A DNA stretch of 5,880 bases from an uncultured bacterium (GTDB taxonomy: Bacteria > Chloroflexota > Anaerolineae > JACIWP01), in contig CAIQJD010000736.1 in the NCBI GenBank assembly GCA_903872005.1, positions 1-5,880 of the forward strand. Reading direction: 5' to 3'. Shown here one piece after another: positions 1 through 5,233 of this stretch (position 1 is its first letter; each line of letters opens with the position of its first letter). The notes beneath the pieces are model-generated. The model was not told the DNA's origin. It saw only the letters and a program-made list of their open reading frames with translations, and ran no database searches. Both the position numbers and the translations under genes were made by a program.

Positions 1-30
1 CTGACGACCAACTCACTCTCACCACCAATG

Positions 31-61
31 ATGCGAGTTGCCCTTAGCGGGCAACTCGCAT
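31..61. repeat. Perfect 13-bp inverted repeat, probable operator
   Basis: Bases 31-43 (ATGCGAGTTGCCC) are exactly reverse-complementary to 49-61, separated by a 5-base loop TTAGC. The left arm contains the putative -35 hexamer and the right arm fills the spacer up to the -10 hexamer, so a dimeric repressor bound here would block RNA polymerase. No T-run follows on either strand, which argues against an intrinsic terminator. The symmetry is seen directly. The operator role is inferred, and autoregulation by a toxin-antitoxin-like protein is the usual explanation for such an arrangement. Confidence 0.7.
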
Positions 62-66
62 ATAAT
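38..66 (+). promoter_or_regulatory. Sigma-70-type promoter for the DUF4258 gene
   Basis: TTGCCC at 38-43 (4 of 6 matches to the -35 consensus) is followed after exactly 17 bases by a perfect TATAAT at 61-66. Transcription would start near 72-74 and give a leader of roughly 95 nt before the TTG start at 168. The promoter is embedded in the inverted repeat at 31-61. Motif and spacing are visible; activity is inferred. Confidence 0.6.
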
Positions 67-167
67 TGCAGAAGAAGCCAACGCACTTTAACAACCTTCA
101 ATATTGCACGCTGCACTTTCTGAGAGCCGGTCTGCATACGACTCGCTGAAGAAAGGATGCTTAAGGC

Positions 168-482
168 TTGGACAAGCTAAAAATCGTCCTGTCTGAACAC
201 GCTATCCTACGGCAAGCGCAAAGGAATGTCTCGGACTCGGATCTCGAATACGTACTTCTGCACGGAACCGAGATATGCACAGGCGGATCGCGCCAGGTAA
301 TGCTCCTGGACAAGGATATCCCATCAGAAGACCGCAACAATCCGAACGTAACACGCCTCATTGGCGTCACGTTGATATTCCCACATGACAGCTACCTGAT
401 AGTCGTCACGGTCTACCGAAGCCGAACGTCATACAAAGATGCCAGGCGGAAAGCAAAGTATCTACGAGAGATGGCCGCCTGA
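168..482 (+). CDS. DUF4258-family small protein, toxin-like
   Basis: This 104-residue protein has the pattern of DUF4258. An N-terminal Ser-Glu-His-Ala stretch (residues 9-12) leads into an Arg-rich helix (R15, R19), then an acidic 'SDSDLEYVL' segment (22-30) and a Gly-containing turn. Two hydrophobic beta segments follow (about 63-71 and 76-84, ending in V-Y-R). The C-terminus is basic and helical. DUF4258 proteins are small and often sit in toxin-antitoxin-like pairs, commonly beside a YgiT/MqsA-type zinc-finger antitoxin; their activity is mostly unproven. The TTG start is chosen because an in-frame TAA at 162-164 leaves no earlier start, and AAGGA (153-157) lies 10 nt upstream. No partner with CxxC motifs is seen downstream to 601. 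Composition (near 50% GC in the lines counted, no GCCGGC hexamers) is unlike the operon and suggests an acquired gene. Family assignment rests on pattern recognition. Confidence 0.7.
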   Translation: MDKLKIVLSEHAILRQAQRNVSDSDLEYVLLHGTEICTGGSRQVMLLDKDIPSEDRNNPNVTRLIGVTLIFPHDSYLIVVTVYRSRTSYKDARRKAKYLREMAA

Positions 483-601
483 GTCCGTTGCCATAGAGCG
501 GCGCGAAGCTGCCCGCAGGCCGGCTCTCATAAGGTGCAGACAAGCCTCAATGCTTGCGTCTGGGCGTTCCATTCATCATTTGCAGCGAAGGTCAAACCAG
601 C

Positions 602-1411
602 ATGAAACTCAGTCTCGTCGTCTCGCTCCCCGATGTCGTCTATGGCCCGCTGGCGCTGTTGAGCGGCTCCTTCGAGGAGAAGCTGGCCAAAGCCGCCGGC
701 CTGGGCTGCCAGGGCGTCGAGCTGATGGCGCGCGACCCGGCCAAACTGGACGGCGCGGCCATCGCCGGCGCGTTGCGCCGCCATCACCTGGAAGTCTCGC
801 AAGTCGTCACCGGCGAGCTGTTCGGCGTAGATGGCCTGGGCCTGGTCACGTCCGACGCGAGCCTGGCGGCGCGCAGCCTGCAACGCGGCAAAGAAGTAGT
901 GGACTTTGCGGCGCGCTGGGGCGCGCTGGTGAACATCGGGCGCTTCCGCGGCCGGCTCGATTGGGTGCAGGGCCAGCCCGACCGCTACGCCTACGCCCTG
1001 CAGCGCATCCGCCCGCTGGTGGACTACGCCGCCGGCAAAGGCATCCGCATCGCCTTCGAGCCGCTCATCCGCTACGAGTGCGACTTCATCCACAGCGCCC
1101 AGGACGGCCTGCGCTTCCTGCGCGACCTGGGATACGCCAATGCCGGCCTGATGCTCGACCTCTTCCACATGAACGTCGAGGACGCCTCCATCACGGGGAG
1201 CCTGCGCGAGGCCGCTCCCTGGGTCTGGCACGTGCATCTGGCCGATAGCAACCGCCGGCCGTGCGGCCAGGGGCATCTCGATTTCGGCCCCATCTTCGCG
1301 ACCCTGCGCGAGATCGGCTATCAGGGCTACGTCTCGGCCGAGCATCTGCCGCTTCCCGACCCGGACAGCGCCGCCGCGTTGACCATCCGCCATGTCCAAC
1401 CATACCTGTGA
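602..1411 (+). CDS. Sugar/keto-acid epimerase, TIM barrel (IolO-like)
   Basis: A 269-residue AP-endonuclease-2/xylose-isomerase-like TIM barrel (PF01261 type), normal length for the family. These cytosolic enzymes use one divalent metal to epimerise a ketose or keto-acid at C3 through an enediolate. The expected ligands are visible: E153 (in AFEPL), D186 (in LMLDLFHMN), H212 (in HVHLADSNR) and E247 (in VSAEH). They sit one residue off the E152/D185/H211/E246 set known for D-tagatose/D-psicose 3-epimerases, and R218 and H189 also match. The opening MKLSLV, '[12 protein letters not shown]' (108-118), 'RYECDFI' and 'LPLPDPD' resemble the Thermotoga 5-keto-L-gluconate epimerase IolO more than the psicose epimerases. 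The ATG at 602 has AAGG 10 nt upstream and aligns with that N-terminus, so an in-frame TTG at 554 is rejected. It is the first gene of the run, and its end overlaps the next gene by 20 nt. The class is secure; the substrate is inferred. Confidence 0.85.
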   Translation: MKLSLVVSLPDVVYGPLALLSGSFEEKLAKAAGLGCQGVELMARDPAKLDGAAIAGALRRHHLEVSQVVTGELFGVDGLGLVTSDASLAARSLQRGKEVVDFAARWGALVNIGRFRGRLDWVQGQPDRYAYALQRIRPLVDYAAGKGIRIAFEPLIRYECDFIHSAQDGLRFLRDLGYANAGLMLDLFHMNVEDASITGSLREAAPWVWHVHLADSNRRPCGQGHLDFGPIFATLREIGYQGYVSAEHLPLPDPDSAAALTIRHVQPYL

Positions 1412-2411
1412 GCCGACCGTCGCCGTCATCGTCACCGTCCTGAACGAAGCGCGCGCCATTGGCGAGCTGCTGGACACCCTGGCCGGCCAAACGCGCCAGC
1501 CGGATGAAATCATCATCGCCGACGGCGGCTCCACCGATGGCACGCCCGCCATCATCGCCGCCGGCGCCGGCCGGCTCCCCATCACCCTGCTCCATTGTCC
1601 CGGCGCGAATATCTCGCAGGGGCGCAACGCCGCCATCGCCGCGGCGCGCAGCGAGATCATTGCCGCGGCCGACGCCGGCGTGCGCCTGGGGGCCGATTGG
1701 CTGGCCCTCCTGACCGCGCCCTTCGCCGCGCCGGACCCGCCGGACGTCGTGGCCGGCTTCTTCCTGCCCGACCCGCGCAGCGCCTTCGAGATCGCCATGG
1801 GCGCGACGGTCCTGCCGCGCGCCGCCGAGATCCAGCCGGCGACCTTCCTCCCTTCCAGCCGCTCCGTGGCCTTCCGCCGCGCCGCCTGGGAACGTTGGCC
1901 CTATCCCGAATGGCTGGACTACTGCGAAGACCTAGTCTTCGACCTGGGGCTGCGCGAGCTGGGGCAGCGCTTCGTCTTCGAGCCGCGCGCCGTGGCCCAT
2001 TTTCGGCCCCGCTCCAGCTTCCGCGCCTTCTTCAAGCAATACTATCGCTACGCCCGCGGCGACGGCAAGGCCGATCTGTGGCGCAAGCGCCACGCCGTCC
2101 GCTACATCACTTATCTGGTCGCGTTGCCGGCGCTGCTGGGCCTGGGCATCGCCGCCTCCCCCTGGTGGCTGCTGGCGTTGGCCGCCGGCTTCGCCGCCTA
2201 CCTACGCACGCCCTACCGCCGGCTCTGGCCGGCCCTGCGCGACCTCCCCTGGGGCCAGCGCGCCCACGCCCTGCTCCTCCCGCCGGCCATCCGCGTCGTC
2301 GGCGACGTCGCCAAGATGTGCGGCTACCCGGTCGGCCTCTGGTGGCGCCGGCGCCATCGGGACGAGCCGGCCATCCGCTGGCGCGCTGCCCTGCGCGCCG
2401 CACAAGAGTGA
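1392..2411 (+). CDS. Membrane-associated family 2 glycosyltransferase
   Basis: This 339-residue protein has a GT-A fold of glycosyltransferase family 2. The nucleotide-binding strand '[11 protein letters not shown]' (10-20) is followed by ADGGSTDGT (43-51). 'SQGRNAAI' (75-82) and 'ADAG' (93-96, at the DXD position) form the middle of the site. 'YCEDL' (177-181) is the acceptor-side acidic ED motif and '[10 protein letters not shown]' (216-225) replaces the Q-x-x-R-W motif. Two hydrophobic stretches (about 238-255 and 257-272) and a third weaker one (about 291-317) should anchor it to the cytoplasmic membrane. The usual role is transfer of a sugar from an activated donor to a lipid or polysaccharide acceptor; donor and acceptor are unknown. 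The ATG lies inside the end of the epimerase gene and has no clear Shine-Dalgarno, so translation is probably coupled. No later start would keep the first strand. Its place among catabolic enzymes is odd. Confidence 0.88.
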   Translation: MSNHTCEPTVAVIVTVLNEARAIGELLDTLAGQTRQPDEIIIADGGSTDGTPAIIAAGAGRLPITLLHCPGANISQGRNAAIAAARSEIIAAADAGVRLGADWLALLTAPFAAPDPPDVVAGFFLPDPRSAFEIAMGATVLPRAAEIQPATFLPSSRSVAFRRAAWERWPYPEWLDYCEDLVFDLGLRELGQRFVFEPRAVAHFRPRSSFRAFFKQYYRYARGDGKADLWRKRHAVRYITYLVALPALLGLGIAASPWWLLALAAGFAAYLRTPYRRLWPALRDLPWGQRAHALLLPPAIRVVGDVAKMCGYPVGLWWRRRHRDEPAIRWRAALRAAQE

Positions 2412-2449
2412 GCGCCTCACATTTCTCATCGCACGAAGGGAGACTGACC

Positions 2450-3073
2450 ATGGACGAAGCCACGATCATCGAAGCCCTGAATGGCCTGGCGACTTCAACG
2501 CTGCACGAGGTCATGGACAAGCGCAACACCCTCTGGCCCAGCATCCGCCCCCTGTGGCAACCGCTGCGCCTGTGCGGGCCGGCCTTCACCGTGCAGGGCC
2601 GGCCGGGCGACAACCTGGCGGCGCACTGGGCGCTCTCCGTCGCGCCGGCCGGCGTTGTCCTGGTCATCGCGACCGAAGGGGACTCGCACTGCGCCGGCTG
2701 GGGCGAGATCACCACCATTGCGGCGCAGACACGCGGCCTGCGCGGCCTCATCACCGATAGCGCCGTGCGCGACACTGAAGCCTGCCGGCGGCACGGTTTC
2801 CCCATCTTCTCCCAGGGCATCTCCATCAAAGGCACGTCCAAAGCCTATCCCGGCGCGCTGAATGTCCCGATTGTCTGCGCCGGCGCGCTGGTGCGGCCGG
2901 GCGACTACATGGTCGCCGATGAGGATGGCATCGTCGTCGTGCCGCGCGAGCAGGCCGAGACCGTAATCCAGAAGGCGCGCCAGAAAGAGGCCAAAGAGGC
3001 CGAGATCATGGAGCATCTGCGCGCCGGCGCGCTGACCATTGACGAGCTGGGACTACGGGGCAAGCTGCCCTAA
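2450..3073 (+). CDS. RraA-superfamily aldolase/decarboxylase-like protein
   Basis: A 207-residue RraA-like protein. The superfamily includes RraA (RNase E inhibitor, no catalysis) and metal-dependent aldolases that cleave 4-hydroxy-4-methyl-2-oxoglutarate or 4-carboxy-4-hydroxy-2-oxoadipate to pyruvate, which also decarboxylate oxaloacetate. The enzymatic members carry an acidic residue 20 residues before Arg-Asp. Here E86 precedes R107-D108 by exactly that spacing, within 'GWGE' and 'SAVRDTE'. 'GDNLAAHWAL' (53-62) and the C-terminal 'ADEDGIVVVP' (156-165) are also family hallmarks. This favours an enzyme acting on a 4-hydroxy-2-oxo acid rather than an RNase regulator. The start is clear: AAGGGAGA ends 6 nt before the ATG. 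The same frame stays open upstream through the glycosyltransferase gene, but that is a high-GC artefact. It follows the glycosyltransferase after 38 nt. Substrate unknown. Confidence 0.85.
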   Translation: MDEATIIEALNGLATSTLHEVMDKRNTLWPSIRPLWQPLRLCGPAFTVQGRPGDNLAAHWALSVAPAGVVLVIATEGDSHCAGWGEITTIAAQTRGLRGLITDSAVRDTEACRRHGFPIFSQGISIKGTSKAYPGALNVPIVCAGALVRPGDYMVADEDGIVVVPREQAETVIQKARQKEAKEAEIMEHLRAGALTIDELGLRGKLP

Positions 3074-3125
3074 ATTTCCTTCCTGGACTTCGGAAGTCTA
3101 GCATCACAATGAGCGAGGGTTTCCC

Positions 3126-4118
3126 GTGAAGTTGGCGGTCAACTATTCTCCGGCTGCAATAGATCTGTTGCGCGCCGGCCTGGTTCGTTTCGACCTGCTC
3201 AAATGCCCTGCGTGGCCCCAATTGATGGAGACGTTGGCCGCGATATACCCTTTCTATGTGCATTTCCCGCTGCGGGCTGGCGCCGGCATCGGTGAGGCCC
3301 TGGATAGCGAAAAGCATGGGCCGGCAGACTGGACGCAGATCGAGTCGGTTCTGGCGTCTACCAACACGCCGTTGGTGAACTTGCACCTGGAACTCTTGCC
3401 GGCGGAGCATCCCGACATTCCGCCGAACACGACAGACCCGGCGCACATCGAGCGCCTGACGCGCGACCTGATCAGCGATGTGCGCGCAGTGGTCGCCCGT
3501 TTTGGGCCAGAGCGCGTCGTCATCGAGAACGATCACAGCGGAGGCCGCAATCTGCCGGCGGCCTATCGCCCCGATGTGATTTGCCGAGTGGTCGAGGAGA
3601 CTAACTGCGGCTTGCTGCTCGATGTAGCTCACGCCCGCATTGCCGCCGGCCACCTGAATGTGGATGTGCGGCAATACATCGAGGCGCTGCCTGTCCAGCG
3701 AATTCGCGAGCTACATATCACCGGCGTGCAATACTTCGGGACGGCCTGGGTCGAACGTCTGCGCCAGGCCGGCGAGGACGAGAACACTATCCGAGTCTGC
3801 GCCGGCCGCTGGATGGATCACCTGCCCATGACGGACGAAGACTGGGAGCTGGCCGCGTGGGCGTTAGAGCGCGTTCGCAGCGGGGCCTGGTCACAGCCGG
3901 GGGTCGTGGCCTTTGAGTGTGGCGGCGTCGGCCCTTTCTTCGGAGCGATGACGGACGACGCGGCGCTTGCCAGAGACATCCCGCGTCTGTATGCCCTGGT
4001 GCATGCGGCGGAAGGCGAATCGTCTGTCAGCCTGACGCGGCTCCTGGCCGGCATCAGCGAAGACCAATTGCACAGGGAAGTGGATTTCGGGCCGGCCGTC
4101 GGAAACGAAAGCTGGTGA
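3126..4118 (+). CDS. DUF692-like multinuclear nonheme iron oxidase (MNIO) family protein
   Basis: A 330-residue protein with a DUF692/MbnB-like TIM-barrel pattern. Candidate metal ligands, in order, are H46 (YVHFPLR), H87 (NLHLEL), E134 (VIENDH), D166 and H169 (CGLLLDVAHAR), H197 (ELHITG), D231/H232 (MDHLP), D237 and E264 (FECGG). 'IENDHSGGR', 'CGLLLDVAHA' and 'RIRELHITG' are the strongest family-like stretches. Studied relatives (MbnB, TglH) hold two or three irons and oxidise cysteine or other residues of ribosomal peptides, usually with a partner protein. No precursor peptide or partner gene is visible here, so it may act on a small molecule. The GTG start has GAGGG (3115-3119) 6 nt upstream; the 52-nt gap before it is the largest after the glycosyltransferase. 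Sampled GC near 60% is lower than its neighbours. A plain AP-endonuclease-like isomerase is the main alternative; the assignment is from motif memory. Confidence 0.7.
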   Translation: MKLAVNYSPAAIDLLRAGLVRFDLLKCPAWPQLMETLAAIYPFYVHFPLRAGAGIGEALDSEKHGPADWTQIESVLASTNTPLVNLHLELLPAEHPDIPPNTTDPAHIERLTRDLISDVRAVVARFGPERVVIENDHSGGRNLPAAYRPDVICRVVEETNCGLLLDVAHARIAAGHLNVDVRQYIEALPVQRIRELHITGVQYFGTAWVERLRQAGEDENTIRVCAGRWMDHLPMTDEDWELAAWALERVRSGAWSQPGVVAFECGGVGPFFGAMTDDAALARDIPRLYALVHAAEGESSVSLTRLLAGISEDQLHREVDFGPAVGNESW

Positions 4119-4157
4119 CCAAGCCCTGCAATACCTTGTAACTGGGAGTAAGCGATT

Positions 4158-5195
4158 ATGAAAGCTGTCCAACTCATCCAACCCGGCCAACCTCTGGAGC
4201 TGCGCGACATCCCCATCCCGGCCATCGGGCCGCGCGAGGTCCTGGTGCGGGTCAAAGCCGCCGGCATCTGCCGCTCCGACATGCACTACCGCGCCGGCGT
4301 CTCGCCGGTCTCGCCCCTGCCGATGACCCTGGGCCACGAAGTGGCCGGCGTCGTCGAGCGGGTCGGCGCGGAAGTCAGCACCCTGGTCGCCGGCGACCGC
4401 GTCTGTCTGCACTACCAGCTCTCCTGCGGCGACTGCGAATACTGCGTCCGCGGCACAGAGCAATTCTGCCGCAGCGGGCAGATGATCGGCAAGCACCGGC
4501 CGGGCGGCTACGCCGAGTACATCGCCATCCCGGCGCGCAACGCCTTCCGCCTGCCGGCCGAAATCCCCTTCGTCCAGGGCGCGATCATGATGTGCTCCTC
4601 GGCCACCGCGCTGCACGCCCTGAAGAAGGCCGAGATTCAGCCCGGCGACTCGGTCGCCATCATCGGCGCCGGCGGCCTGGGCATGTCGGCGATGCAAATT
4701 GCCCACGCTTTCGGCGCGCTGGACATCTTCGCGGTGGATATTGACGACGTGAAGCTGAGCATGGCCGCCGGCTTCGGGGCCATCCCGATCAACAACCGCC
4801 AGACCGACGCCGTGGCCGAGATTCGCCGGCTGACCGGCGGGCGCGGCGTCAACGCCGCCGTCGAGCTGATTGGCCTGCCGGCGACCATCCGCCAGGCCAT
4901 CGAGATGCTGGCGGTGCAGGGCCGCGCCGTCGTCGTCGGCCTGAGCAAAGAGCTGGTCTCCGTGGATCCCTACAACGAGCTGGTCAATCGCGAGGCCAAG
5001 CTGATCGGCTGCTCGGATCATCTGGCGCAAGAGATCCCCTTCTTGATCGAGCTGACGCGGCGCGGCAAGCTCGACCTGTCGCATGTGGTCACGCAGACAT
5101 TGCCGCTGGACGCCGGCGCGATCAACGCCTGCATGGATCGGCTGGAGCGCTTCGGCGCCGGCCAGGTGCGCGCCGTCATCACGCCGGAAGACTGA
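4158..5195 (+). CDS. Zinc-dependent medium-chain alcohol/polyol dehydrogenase
   Basis: A complete 345-residue medium-chain dehydrogenase/reductase, typical in length. It should oxidise a secondary alcohol of a polyol, sugar or hydroxy acid with NAD(P)+ in the cytosol. The catalytic zinc site is C38 (GICRSDMH), H60-E61 (GHEVAG) and probably C146 (MMCSSAT). The structural zinc lobe has four cysteines, C90, C93, C96 and C104. The Rossmann motif is GAGGLG (170-175), and D194 at the end of the second strand favours NAD over NADP. The closest named groups are sorbitol/threonine dehydrogenase-like MDRs. Thermotoga uses a zinc MDR (IolM) in the same inositol route as IolO, a tempting parallel to gene 602-1411, but the matching IolG and IolN are not in view. 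The ATG is preceded by GGGAG (4144-4148) with 9 nt spacing. It lies 39 nt after the DUF692-like gene. The class is secure; the substrate is not. Confidence 0.92.
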   Translation: MKAVQLIQPGQPLELRDIPIPAIGPREVLVRVKAAGICRSDMHYRAGVSPVSPLPMTLGHEVAGVVERVGAEVSTLVAGDRVCLHYQLSCGDCEYCVRGTEQFCRSGQMIGKHRPGGYAEYIAIPARNAFRLPAEIPFVQGAIMMCSSATALHALKKAEIQPGDSVAIIGAGGLGMSAMQIAHAFGALDIFAVDIDDVKLSMAAGFGAIPINNRQTDAVAEIRRLTGGRGVNAAVELIGLPATIRQAIEMLAVQGRAVVVGLSKELVSVDPYNELVNREAKLIGCSDHLAQEIPFLIELTRRGKLDLSHVVTQTLPLDAGAINACMDRLERFGAGQVRAVITPED

Positions 5196-5233
5196 CCCGG
5201 GACGTCATCCTTTCGCAGACAGGAGAGGCTCGC

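Noticed and set aside
537..562. Imperfect hairpin before the operon (9-bp stem with a 2-nt bulge and 6-nt loop) and a possible promoter in 483-601
   Set aside because: The stem is interrupted and no T-run follows. The best -35/-10 pair (TTGCGT at 554, TCATTT at 576) matches the -10 consensus at only 3 of 6 positions. An operon promoter may exist here but I cannot support one.
554..601. TTG at 554 as a longer start for the epimerase
   Set aside because: It would add 16 residues ahead of the conserved MKLSLV strand. ATG 602 has AAGG at a 10-nt spacing and fits the family N-terminus.
439..1248. Plus-strand open frame from inside the DUF4258 gene into the epimerase gene
   Set aside because: It is Arg/Pro-rich, has no domain pattern, and is out of frame with two well-supported genes.
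527..1798. Long minus-strand open frame (423 codons) opposite the epimerase and glycosyltransferase genes
   Set aside because: The translation is a Gly/Ala/Asp/Gln/Val-rich mirror of high-GC coding sequence with no domain pattern. Both plus-strand genes it covers have clear family motifs.
1595..2449. Open reading frame running in phase into the RraA-like gene, suggesting a 492-residue fusion
   Set aside because: The upstream part is an Arg/Pro/Ala-rich out-of-frame reading of the glycosyltransferase gene. The RraA-like domain starts at ATG 2450 behind a strong Shine-Dalgarno.
3083..3101. Small hairpin (8-bp stem with one G-U pair, CGG loop) between the RraA-like and DUF692-like genes
   Set aside because: It is short, has no downstream T-run and stands close to a good ribosome binding site. 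It is not convincing as a terminator or regulatory element.
3891..5084. Long minus-strand open frame (397 codons) opposite the DUF692-like and dehydrogenase genes
   Set aside because: It is a low-complexity shadow rich in Ala, Asp, Gly and Gln. It lies opposite a dehydrogenase with complete zinc and Rossmann motifs.
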